Positions 5,251 to 13,633 of a stretch of DNA of 64,000 nt are shown here, one piece after another. Location of the stretch: positions 2,852,001 to 2,916,000 of the forward strand of contig NZ_CP041046.1 in NCBI RefSeq assembly GCF_006385595.1. The letters are read 5' to 3'. The notes below the pieces were generated by a model. That model worked only from the letters and a program-made list of their open reading frames with translations. It did not search any database and had not been told where the DNA came from. Source of the stretch: Luteibacter pinisoli (GTDB lineage Bacteria > Pseudomonadota > Gammaproteobacteria > Xanthomonadales > Rhodanobacteraceae). Each line of letters begins with the position of its first letter. Position 1 is the first letter of the stretch. A program made the position numbers and the translations under genes.

Positions 5251-7578
5251 TCACCAGCTAATACCCGCACCCACCCCCACCGTACTCTCCGACCCAGAGC
5301 TCGACGCCCCAATCGAAACGCTAGCCCGGTTCTGATGGAACGCCCGCTGGTACCCCACGGCCACGGCTGACTGCCCGCCGTAGTTCCCGGCACCCACGCC
5401 GACGCGGTTCTCGCCGGAAAGCCCCGACGTATTCATGCTCATCTGCGACAGCGCCGTGCCCATGGCGCCGACGCGGTCGAGGCGTTGGTTCACCTGGTGG
5501 AACTGGTCGTCGACATGGCTGCGGAAGGTGTCGAAGTCGGCCCGGCTGACGCCGTTGGTGATCTTGCTGTCGGTGTACGCGTTGGCCCGCGCCAGGGTCT
5601 GCTGATCACCGGTATCGGCGTACGACTTGGCCGTAGCCAGCGCCTGGTCCACCTGGCTGACATTGGCCGCATCGGTCGGCGCCGTGCCCGCGGCGACGTT
5701 TACCACCCGGCGCTGGTTGCCGGCGGCACCCACCGACACCGTGTTCGCCTGGTCGGCGACGGAGCCGGCGCCGAGCGCGACGCTGTTCTGTGCCGTCGCC
5801 GATGCGCCCTGCCCGATCGCCGTGGCCGAGGCAGCGGTCACGGAAGTATCCGCACCGACGGCCACCGCATTGGTGGCGGCAGCGGACACCGTGGCATTAC
5901 TGCCCACCGCGACGCTGCCGTCAGCGCCGATCGTCGCGTGGTGACCCACAGCCGTGTCGCGGGGATCCGTGGCCATGCTGTTATCGCCCACCGCAAGGCC
6001 GTTACCGCTGCCCGAGGGCACCTGCGGGCCCGAGCCCGGCGAGCCGCCGCCCGGCAGGCTGCCCATCTGGTTGCGGATATCCGCGATCCCGCGCAGTGCA
6101 CTGTCGAGCACGCCATCCACGGCAGCAAACGCATCGCCCGCGTTGCTGTAGCTCGTCCCCTGGATCGCGTACGCAGGCGGCACGAAGCCGGTAAGGCCCA
6201 TCTGCGCACCACCACCGAAGGCGCTGGCGAAGGCCGCGTTCACCGCCGAATCCCCCACACTCACCTGGCCGATCGCCGCTTCGAGCTGGCCGACGTTCAC
6301 GGCATCGGTCGCGCCGACGCCCGCACCCACGTTGGTGATGCGACGGGTAAAGGCCGGGATCTTCTCGCCATAGCGATTGGTCATCGTGCCGTCGCTACCC
6401 ACCGTCACCACGCCGACTTCGTCCGTGGCCGAGTTCATGCCCAGCGCGACGCTGTTGGCGCCATCGAAGCCCACGCTGGCGAAGTGGCCGAGCGCGACGG
6501 ATTCATCGCCCTTGGCCATGGCCAGGTCACCGATGGCGACGCTGTTGGTGCCGTAAGCCCAGGTCGACGAACGGTCATCACCACCAATCGCGATGGAGTT
6601 CACACCCGTGGCGGCGGCGTTGTAGCCGATCGCCGTATTGTTCGCTTCCTGTGCGTACGAGTAGGTACCGATGGCAATACTCGCGTTGCCTTCCGCACGC
6701 GAATGGCCGCCGATTGCCGTGGCGCCGTCGTTCAGGGCCATGGCCGCCGCACCAATCGCCGTCGATTCAAAACCGGTGGCCTGGGTGAGGTCATACAGGC
6801 CCGGGAAGATCTGCGACGGACCACCGATGGCGGTGGAGCTTTCGCCCGTGGCGCTCGCCGCCGTGCCGATCGCGGTCGCGTTGTCCGCCATGGCGGCGGC
6901 TTCACTACCCACCGAGAGCGAACCGAAGCCATAGCTGCCGGACAACGCGCCAATCGCCACGGCTTCGTCGCCCTGGGCCTGGGCGCTCGCGCCAAACGCC
7001 ATCGCGAGGTTACCCGCGGCCGTGGTCACCTGGTCGCTGATCGGCGTACCGCCGCTATCCACGGCCACGCCGCCGATGGCGATGGTGCCGGCGTTACCCG
7101 CCGTGGCGCCCGTGCCCATGGCCATCGCATTGGTGCCCGACGCCGAAGCGCCGAAACCGATGGCGCTGGCATAGTCACCGGCGGTGTTCGCGGACTGACC
7201 GAGCGCGAGGCTACCCGCACCCTGCGCAATGGCGCCGGTGCCCACAGCCGTGCTACCGGTGTCGAACGCCACCGCGCCCGAACCGATCGCCGTGGCGTCG
7301 TCGCTACTGGCCAGCGCGTTCGCGCCCACCGCCACGCTGTGGTAACCGTCTGCGTAGGCGTCATCACTACCATCGCCTGCGCCGTTGGAGGCGAAGTAAC
7401 CCGAGGTCGTGACATCGGCGGCGGAAAGCACGCGCTGTGAGGGGCCCAGACGCGGTGCGGTGGTCAGGGGTGCGGCAGCCTGCACGCTGCCGCAGGCCAG
7501 GGCGAGCACAACAGCGGCAACAAGCGTGCGCCGGGCGCCCAGCACGGGGCGCACGCGGGAAGTCGAAATGCGGTTCAT
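5251..7578 (-). CDS. YadA-type trimeric autotransporter adhesin
   Basis: 775 residues. After a signal peptide (VLALACGSVQA) come many 14-residue head repeats of the AVAIGxxA.A.g..S type (AIGSGAVAFDTGSTAVG and so on), which form a left-handed beta-roll. A neck follows (RRITNVGAGVGATDAVNVGQL), then a second shorter head block, another neck (VAAGTAPTDAANVSQV), a coiled-coil stalk with SYADTGDQQTLARANAYTD, and a C-terminal YadA anchor (GVGAGNYGGQSAVAVGYQ ... GVGAGISW) ending in an aromatic residue. It is exported by Sec, forms a trimeric outer-membrane barrel and mediates adhesion. It starts 23 bp after the protease gene stop and is probably co-transcribed with it. Confidence 0.92.
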   Translation of the reverse strand: MNRISTSRVRPVLGARRTLVAAVVLALACGSVQAAAPLTTAPRLGPSQRVLSAADVTTSGYFASNGAGDGSDDAYADGYHSVAVGANALASSDDATAIGSGAVAFDTGSTAVGTGAIAQGAGSLALGQSANTAGDYASAIGFGASASGTNAMAMGTGATAGNAGTIAIGGVAVDSGGTPISDQVTTAAGNLAMAFGASAQAQGDEAVAIGALSGSYGFGSLSVGSEAAAMADNATAIGTAASATGESSTAIGGPSQIFPGLYDLTQATGFESTAIGAAAMALNDGATAIGGHSRAEGNASIAIGTYSYAQEANNTAIGYNAAATGVNSIAIGGDDRSSTWAYGTNSVAIGDLAMAKGDESVALGHFASVGFDGANSVALGMNSATDEVGVVTVGSDGTMTNRYGEKIPAFTRRITNVGAGVGATDAVNVGQLEAAIGQVSVGDSAVNAAFASAFGGGAQMGLTGFVPPAYAIQGTSYSNAGDAFAAVDGVLDSALRGIADIRNQMGSLPGGGSPGSGPQVPSGSGNGLAVGDNSMATDPRDTAVGHHATIGADGSVAVGSNATVSAAATNAVAVGADTSVTAASATAIGQGASATAQNSVALGAGSVADQANTVSVGAAGNQRRVVNVAAGTAPTDAANVSQVDQALATAKSYADTGDQQTLARANAYTDSKITNGVSRADFDTFRSHVDDQFHQVNQRLDRVGAMGTALSQMSMNTSGLSGENRVGVGAGNYGGQSAVAVGYQRAFHQNRASVSIGASSSGSESTVGVGAGISW

Positions 7579-7601
7579 CGAAAACTCCGTAGTAGAAGGG
7601 A

Positions 7602-9488
7602 TCAGGGGGCGATGAAGCTCGCCTGCACGCTGAGGTTCTGGGCATCCTTGACGCCGAGGACGCGGAGGAAATACGTGCCCGCCGCCGGGCGCGCGAGCAC
7701 GACCGATTCGGCATTGCCGGCATGGGCGGAGACGTAGTCGTAGCTGGCATCGGCCGGGCGATCGCCCACCTTCACCTGCAGCGTGACGTCACCCGATCCG
7801 CCAAAGGTGCGGATCACCAGGCTGCGTGCGCCCGCGGGGACGTCGATCTTGTAGTACGTGGACACGCCGGCGAAGCTGCTGACGCCGGTCAGCAACGCGC
7901 CGTTGCTCAGCTGCGGCGTATAGCTGTCACCCAGTACCGCCATCTGCACGGCGGCGCCCGCATCGACGATGCCTGCACCGGCCGGCGTCGCCGCAGGTAC
8001 CGCGATCTTCGGCTTGTGCGCGGTCTGCTTCAGCACGGCGAGGACCTGGGCCGGGCTCAGCAGCGGCTGGCTGGAGGCAAGGCGCGCGCTCTGCATCAGT
8101 GCCACGGTGCCACTGACGTGCGGCGTGGCCTGCGAGGTACCCGCGTAACCGCCGTAGGTCGGATCACCGACTACCGTCTCGCCTGCATTAAGCGCCTGGT
8201 ACACGAAACCGGAGGACGCCCTGAGGCCACTGCTGGCATCGTTGACGTAGACACCGCCACCCGGCGCCGCCACCGCGACAGGCTTGCCGAAGTTCGAATA
8301 GAACGCGAGGCGGCTGCTGATGCCGACCGAGGCCACGGTAATCGCACCCGGGCAGCTGGCCGGCGAGTAGTACGTCGCATCGTCACCGGAGTTACCCGCG
8401 GCCACGACAACCACGGCGCCCAGCGCGTTCGCGCCGGCGATCGCCTGGCCCATCGGGTCGTCGGCGCTGCACTGGCCCTGGCCACCCAGGCTCATGTTGA
8501 TCACCTGGGCGGGATGCGTGTTATCCGGCACGCCGTCGACATGGCCACCGGCGGCCCAGAGGATGCCGTCGGCGATGTCGCTGTCGTAGCCACCGCAATG
8601 GCCCAGCACGCGCACCGGCAAGACCTTGGCGTGGTACGCGACGCCGGCCATGCCCAGCGCATTGTTGGTCAGCTCGGCGACGGTGCCGGCCACATGCGTG
8701 CCATGCCAGGAGCTGGGTTCCATCAGGCAGTTGTCCGACCACGGTTCCTCGGTGGTCCAGTCACCCGTATCCCAGCCGCCGGGGACGCGGCCCTCATCGG
8801 CACGGCCGGAGACGAACGGATCGGTGATGAAGTCGTACCCGGCGTCCGCCAGCGAGGTATCGAGGTCCGGGTGTGCGGTGATGCCGGTATCGACGACGGC
8901 GACGGTGATGCCGCTGCCATCGGCCAGCGACCACGCGCCCGCGACGTTCGAGCCGCCGAAGTTCGGCACGGCGTCATCGGTGTCGGCGGTGCCGTCCGGC
9001 GCGCGCAGGTGCCACTGGTCCTTCAGGTAGTAGGTGTCGTCAGGGACGAAGGCATCGTCCGCGCGCAGGTCCTTCACCGCGTGCCGCATGCGATCCGGCA
9101 CGATCGACTTCACCGACGGATCCGCGGCCATGCGCGCCAGGAACGAGGCCGTCTGGGTCGCGTCGAGCTTGCGCGAGAGCTTGATCAGGCTCGCGCCGAT
9201 ACCCAGCTTGCGCATGTGCGTGGCGACCGGCGCCGCGGCACGGGCACCGCTGGCCGTCGTAAAGCTCATCTTGCCAAGGGCGACAGCGGCGACCTGTGCC
9301 GCGGACTGTGCACTACCCTGCGCGGCGGTGCCGTCGCGGTAGGTGACGATGAAGCGGTCGAAGGACGCCTGCGGCGCGGTAGCCGCCCCGATGAGGCGCT
9401 GCGGAAGAGCGGACGGCTGCGCGGCGAAGGCCGGCAGCGATGTCGCGAGGGCAAGTGCGCCGATCAGGCGCAAGCGTAGGCAATGCAT
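7602..9488 (-). CDS. Secreted subtilisin-like (S8) serine protease with C-terminal pre-peptidase domain
   Basis: 628 residues from the ATG at 9488, chosen for its signal peptide (LRLIGALALATSLPAFA) and GGGGAG upstream. An I9-like propeptide region (about 40-140) is followed by the S8 catalytic domain. Asp200 lies in AVVDTGITAHPDL, His262 in WHGTHVAGTV, the oxyanion Asn366 in AAGNSGDD and Ser452 in AGTSQATPHVSGT. The last 90 residues (YYKIDVPAGARSLVIRTFGG...) look like a PPC domain, usually cleaved after secretion. It is the first gene of an apparent two-gene unit with the adhesin at 5251-7578; processing of surface adhesins or extracellular protein digestion are both possible. Confidence 0.93.
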   Translation of the reverse strand: MHCLRLRLIGALALATSLPAFAAQPSALPQRLIGAATAPQASFDRFIVTYRDGTAAQGSAQSAAQVAAVALGKMSFTTASGARAAAPVATHMRKLGIGASLIKLSRKLDATQTASFLARMAADPSVKSIVPDRMRHAVKDLRADDAFVPDDTYYLKDQWHLRAPDGTADTDDAVPNFGGSNVAGAWSLADGSGITVAVVDTGITAHPDLDTSLADAGYDFITDPFVSGRADEGRVPGGWDTGDWTTEEPWSDNCLMEPSSWHGTHVAGTVAELTNNALGMAGVAYHAKVLPVRVLGHCGGYDSDIADGILWAAGGHVDGVPDNTHPAQVINMSLGGQGQCSADDPMGQAIAGANALGAVVVVAAGNSGDDATYYSPASCPGAITVASVGISSRLAFYSNFGKPVAVAAPGGGVYVNDASSGLRASSGFVYQALNAGETVVGDPTYGGYAGTSQATPHVSGTVALMQSARLASSQPLLSPAQVLAVLKQTAHKPKIAVPAATPAGAGIVDAGAAVQMAVLGDSYTPQLSNGALLTGVSSFAGVSTYYKIDVPAGARSLVIRTFGGSGDVTLQVKVGDRPADASYDYVSAHAGNAESVVLARPAAGTYFLRVLGVKDAQNLSVQASFIAP

Positions 9489-9767
9489 GGTGCGGTGATC
9501 TCCCCGATATGGTTGAAGTGGCGCCGCGTTTGCTCCTTGCCTGCCCGTGGTCCCCCAACCCGTCGTCCGTGTGTCTTGCAGCGCGTTGGCGAACGTATGA
9601 CAAACCGATGGCACGATCACGCACCGTCACTGTCGGAAACTGTCGAAAACTCACCGATGGGATGTCGCACGCCATGCCACCATCGGCGTTGACAGTTTTG
9701 GTGCGTGAGTCGCGAGGCGTTCCGCCCTATAACTGCACCTTCGAATCTTTTTTGCGTTGGAGAGCGC

Positions 9768-11564
9768 GTGACGACACCCATCCTTCGGCCGGCCGTCCGC
9801 TGGCTGCGCGCGATCCCTGGTAACGACGACACCGCCCGCGGCAACGGCGTGGCGCTACAGCTGCTGATGATCATGATCGGCGTGACGCTGCCGCTGATCT
9901 GGCCCTACCGCATCGCCGCCCTCACCAACCCGCTAACGCAGGCGGACTGGCTGGACCTGGCCACCGATACGATGGTGGTGCTGGCGGCGTGGATCGGCGT
10001 GGCGCGCATTCGTCGCGGCTTCGTGCAAGGCGCGACGCGCCTCTTCATCGCCGCCATGCTGCTGTCGCTGGTCACCACGTACCTGGAGCGCGGGCTAATC
10101 AGCTCCATGCTCGACCAGACGTACGTGGTGCTGTCGATCGTGCTGGGCGGCCTGATCCTGGGCCGACAGGCGCTGTGGCGGCTGTACGGCACGGTGATCC
10201 TGCTGTTCTCTGCCGCGGCTAGCGTGGATGTGATGCGCTTCGCCGCGCGCGGTGCGGAGCACCCGATGATGGGCGCGGTGAACGTGCTTCCCCTGGCGCT
10301 CAGCTATCTGGCGATCACCCTGGTGCTCGACCAGTGCGTCTCGACGCTGCGCGGTAGCATTCGGAGCGCCGAACAGCGCGGCATCCGCCTGGCCGAGACC
10401 AACCGCGTGCTCGAAGCGGAGATCGCGGCCCACCAGAAGTCCCGCGAGCAGCTGATCCACGCGCAGAAGGTGGAAGCCGTCGGCCGGCTCGCGGGCGGCG
10501 TGGCCCACGACTTCAACAACATCCTCAGCGTCATCGAGGGCTATGCCGAGGCCCGGGAGGATAGCGATGACCCCGCCGTCCTGCGTTCGGCCCTGTACGG
10601 CGTAGCGGCCGCGGCGCGGCGCGGTGCCGCCATCAGCCGCAAGCTGCTGAGCTTCGGGCGGCGCGACGTGGCCCGCGTGGAAGTGATCGACCTGAAACGC
10701 AACCTGCGCGACGTGAAGCACGTGCTGCGCCAGTTGTTCAGCCATTCGACCACGCTGGGCGTGGAGGTTTCCGAAGATGCCCGCTACATCCGCTTCGACC
10801 CCGAGCAGCTGGAGCTGATGATCCTGAACATCGCCGCCAACGCGCGCGATGCGATGCAGCCCGACGGCAGCTTCGATATCCGCGTCACGCCCGCCTCTGG
10901 CGGCCGCGTGCGCATGGCCTTCCGCGACAATGGGCACGGCATGCCCGAGAGCGTACGCCGCGAGGTCTTCGAACCCTTCTTCACCACCAAGCCCGCGCAC
11001 TCCGGTAGCGGCCTGGGCCTGGCGGTAGTGCACGACCTCGTCCGCGGCTGTGATGGCTCGATCGCGGTAGAAAGCCAGGAGGGGTACGGCACCACCATCT
11101 TCATCGAACTCCCGGCCGTGACCATGCCGGCGGGTTCGGACCTCCTTGCGGGGCCGCTGGTGCACACGCTGCTGGTGGAAGACGAGGACGTGCTGCGCGA
11201 AATGTGGCGCAAGCGGCTGGAAGCGGAAGGCCATCTTGTGGTCGAGGCTGGCAGCGCAGCCACGGCGCTACGCCTGGCCTCGGAGCTCGCGCATAACCTC
11301 AACCTCGTCATCACCGACCTGCGCCTCGGCGATAACGAGCCGGCGTCCTGGGTCGAGGATCTCCGCGTTAGCCTGCCGGACGTACCGCTGCTGGTCGTCT
11401 CCTCGCACTTCCCGCCTTCGATCTACCAGGCGCATGCGGTGGGCATCCTGCACAAGCCGTGCTCGCCGGACATGCTGGTGGCCGAAGCCGGACGCCTGCT
11501 GGATAGCTCGCGGCGAGGCGCCCTACATGGTGAAGACGTAGCCACTGCCGCGCACCGCACTTAA
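9768..11564 (+). CDS. Hybrid sensor histidine kinase with C-terminal receiver domain
   Basis: 598 residues from the GTG at 9768, which follows GGAGAG (9759-9764); codons further upstream lack a site. The N-terminal half (to about 190) has six hydrophobic membrane spans. After a linker helix comes the HisKA-type H-box GGVAHDFNNIL (His247), N-box NIAANARDAM, G1 DNGHGMP, F-box FEPFFTTK and G2 GSGLGLAVV. A CheY-like receiver follows, with VVLEDED-type acidic start (LLVEDEDVL), phosphorylatable Asp in VITDLRL and Lys in LHKPCSP. The signal sensed is unknown. It faces the OmpR-type regulator ending at 11523, and the two genes overlap tail to tail by 42 bp. Confidence 0.9.
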   Translation: MTTPILRPAVRWLRAIPGNDDTARGNGVALQLLMIMIGVTLPLIWPYRIAALTNPLTQADWLDLATDTMVVLAAWIGVARIRRGFVQGATRLFIAAMLLSLVTTYLERGLISSMLDQTYVVLSIVLGGLILGRQALWRLYGTVILLFSAAASVDVMRFAARGAEHPMMGAVNVLPLALSYLAITLVLDQCVSTLRGSIRSAEQRGIRLAETNRVLEAEIAAHQKSREQLIHAQKVEAVGRLAGGVAHDFNNILSVIEGYAEAREDSDDPAVLRSALYGVAAAARRGAAISRKLLSFGRRDVARVEVIDLKRNLRDVKHVLRQLFSHSTTLGVEVSEDARYIRFDPEQLELMILNIAANARDAMQPDGSFDIRVTPASGGRVRMAFRDNGHGMPESVRREVFEPFFTTKPAHSGSGLGLAVVHDLVRGCDGSIAVESQEGYGTTIFIELPAVTMPAGSDLLAGPLVHTLLVEDEDVLREMWRKRLEAEGHLVVEAGSAATALRLASELAHNLNLVITDLRLGDNEPASWVEDLRVSLPDVPLLVVSSHFPPSIYQAHAVGILHKPCSPDMLVAEAGRLLDSSRRGALHGEDVATAAHRT

Positions 11565-12263
11565 TGGCAGCACGAGGCCCACATGCCGGGCCACCTTGCT
11601 GCGCAGCCGGTAGACGAGCACTTCGATGCGGTGGGGATCGAACTGCTCGTCACCGCCCATGGCAGTGATCAGGGTCTCGCGGCTCACGGGCTCGCCGGGC
11701 GCATGGAGCAGCGCACGGAGCATGGCGCGCTCATGTGCCTTCAGCGCGACGGAAACGCCGCTGGGCGCCACCAGGCACCATCCCTGGTTATCCAGGCGCC
11801 ATGTGGGCGCGGCGGATGGAACAGACGGTCCCGGCCGCGACGGCGGCCGAAGCCGACGCATCAGGTTCCGAAGGGTGGCCGCGAGCTCGTGCATCACGAC
11901 CGGTTTGGCCAGATAGGCGTCCGCACCGTTGGATAAGCCACGCAGGCGATCTGCCTGGGTGTGGCGCCCCGAAAGAATCACGATGCCAATGCGGGACTGC
12001 GCGTACAGCCGCTCCGCGATGGAAAACCCATCGCCATCCGGAAGCCCCACGTCGAGCACGACGATGTCAGGCTCGTCACGGTCCAACACGCCATCCAGCT
12101 CGCGCGCCGTGCCAACGGCCGACACGCGGAAACCGAAATCCCGAAGGCTCGGCGCCACCAGCTTGTCGCGTAATACGTCATCGTCTTCCACGACGACGAT
12201 GTGAGGAATCCCCTCTTCGTCCAGGGCCTCCCCTGCCCCGGCATCCACCCGTCGATTCACCAT
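11523..12263 (-). CDS. OmpR/PhoB-type response regulator
   Basis: 246 residues. The receiver domain (about 20-135) has the acidic pocket VVEDDDVL, phosphorylation Asp in VVLDVGLPDGDGF, Ser in VILSGRHTQ and Lys in AYLAKPVV. A Pro-rich linker leads to a winged-helix domain (about 155-245) with LKAHERAMLRALL, ETLITAMGG, a recognition helix HRIEVLVYRLRSKV and the wing GSGYVF. It acts as a DNA-binding transcription factor. Its 3' end overlaps that of the hybrid kinase on the other strand, which suggests but does not show that they are partners. Confidence 0.9.
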   Translation of the reverse strand: MVNRRVDAGAGEALDEEGIPHIVVVEDDDVLRDKLVAPSLRDFGFRVSAVGTARELDGVLDRDEPDIVVLDVGLPDGDGFSIAERLYAQSRIGIVILSGRHTQADRLRGLSNGADAYLAKPVVMHELAATLRNLMRRLRPPSRPGPSVPSAAPTWRLDNQGWCLVAPSGVSVALKAHERAMLRALLHAPGEPVSRETLITAMGGDEQFDPHRIEVLVYRLRSKVARHVGLVLPLSAVRGSGYVFTM

Positions 12264-12383
12264 GCAGCCAACGTACCCGCACCGAAAGAACCTGCGCTTT
12301 GATAGCAGGTATGCAAAGCGATGGATAGGCTGATTTCAAAAAAGACGTCGTGGAACGTCATTAGCGTTTAGGAGCTTTTTTTA

Positions 12384-12413
12384 CATCGACCGGGCCGTCT
12401 GGCCCGGTCGATG
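12384..12413. other. Strong hairpin after the alpha-galactosidase gene
   Basis: Perfect 13-bp inverted repeat CATCGACCGGGCC (12384-12396) / GGCCCGGTCGATG (12401-12413), 9 bp past the stop of the GH27 gene. The T-run (12376-12382) lies on the wrong side for that gene, so it may protect the mRNA 3' end instead of terminating it by the classical mechanism. Confidence 0.5.
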
Positions 12414-12421
12414 TCGTGACA

Positions 12422-13633
12422 TCACTTGATGCGGTACATCACCGTCGCATGCGGATCGAGCTTCGTCTTGATCGAGCCATCACCCTTGGCGTCCGTATGG
12501 GCCCAAAGGTCGCGCATGGTGTACGAACCACCCGCTTTCAGCCCGATCTCGGTAGCCGCAACGGTCACGTCCTTCGCCGCATCGCCCTCGTTGAAGACGG
12601 CTACGGCGCGCCCGCCATCCTTCAGCGGCTTGACGATCACGTGGATGCCGTCGGCATCGCGGACCTGGTGACCCTGCACGCCCAGCGGATCCTGGTCGAT
12701 GGCGATGACATCCTTGTTGAGCAGGATCTTCAGCGCTTCCGGCTTGATCGTGCGCAGGTCGGTGCCGATGAGCAGCGGCGAGGCCATGATCGACCACAGG
12801 CTGAAGTGACTGCGGTACTCGACGTCCGTCATGCCGCCGTTGCCGACCTCGAGCATGTCGGGATCGTTCCAGTGGCCGAGGTGCGCGTACTTATCGAGAA
12901 CCACGTTCTCCTTGAAGATCTTCAGCATCGAGGCGTAGTTGTCGCTGATGTCACCGGTGGTGCGCCACGAACCGGCGTTCACCGGCGGCTTGCTCGCCCA
13001 CAGCCAGGGCTTGTTCTCGCCCCACTCGCACATGCTGAAGAAGATCGACCGGCCGCTGCTGCGCAGGGCTTCCGCCATGTCGGTATAGCGCTTGTGCGCA
13101 TCGATCTTCTGGTTATTGCAGTTGTCGTACTTCAGGTAGTCGACCTTCCAGGACGCAAAGGTCTTCGCATCGTCCTTCTCGTGGCCCAGGCCACCCGGGA
13201 AGCCGCGGTCTTCCTGCAGCGGCTCGCAGGTGGACGTGCCGGCGCTGGAGTACAGGCCGAACTTCAGGCCACGCTGGTGGATGTAGTCCGCCAGCGCCGC
13301 AATGCCGCTCGGGAAGCGCTTCGGGTTCGGCACGAGATGGCCGTCCTTGTCGCGCTGCCAGTTCGCCCAGCAGTCGTCCACGTTCACGTAGCGGTAGCCA
13401 GCGTCCTTCAGGCCGAGGGTCTCGAACTTGTCGGCGATGCCGCGGATCATGGCTTCGTCGAACTCGGCGCGGCAATGCGTCGAGTTCCAGTTATTGAAGC
13501 CCATCTGCGGCAGCAGGTCCGCGGTGTCGGCCGCCTGCACGGGCGCGGTGGCGATGCCCGCCGCGCACATGAGGGTGCCAACGATCGCACTGCGAAGAGT
13601 GGTTGCCAGGTGATTCCGCATCATTCGCTCCAT
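12422..13633 (-). CDS. GH27 alpha-galactosidase, secreted
   Basis: 403 residues. A signal peptide (about 1-35, ending PVQAA) precedes a GH27 barrel starting LLPQMGFNNWNS. The nucleophile is Asp170 in YLKYDNC and the acid/base Asp228 in R224-TTG-D-ISD. DDCW, GLYSSAGTSTC and NDPDMLEVGNGG are further family marks. A C-terminal beta domain ends the protein. It removes terminal alpha-linked galactose (or related sugars) from oligosaccharides in the periplasm or outside the cell. The start overlaps the stop of the TonB receptor gene by one base (TGATG), so the two are translationally coupled and the receptor probably imports its substrate. Confidence 0.95.
   Translation of the reverse strand: MERMMRNHLATTLRSAIVGTLMCAAGIATAPVQAADTADLLPQMGFNNWNSTHCRAEFDEAMIRGIADKFETLGLKDAGYRYVNVDDCWANWQRDKDGHLVPNPKRFPSGIAALADYIHQRGLKFGLYSSAGTSTCEPLQEDRGFPGGLGHEKDDAKTFASWKVDYLKYDNCNNQKIDAHKRYTDMAEALRSSGRSIFFSMCEWGENKPWLWASKPPVNAGSWRTTGDISDNYASMLKIFKENVVLDKYAHLGHWNDPDMLEVGNGGMTDVEYRSHFSLWSIMASPLLIGTDLRTIKPEALKILLNKDVIAIDQDPLGVQGHQVRDADGIHVIVKPLKDGGRAVAVFNEGDAAKDVTVAATEIGLKAGGSYTMRDLWAHTDAKGDGSIKTKLDPHATVMYRIK

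Noticed and set aside
5485..7440. 651-codon plus-strand frame opposite the YadA-type adhesin
   Set aside because: Arg/His/Gly-rich shadow translation of a high-GC repeat gene; the minus strand has clear head, neck and anchor domains.
9689..9733. TTGACA and TATAAC before the hybrid kinase gene as a promoter
   Set aside because: The boxes are 33 bp apart, far beyond the 16-18 bp a sigma70 promoter allows.
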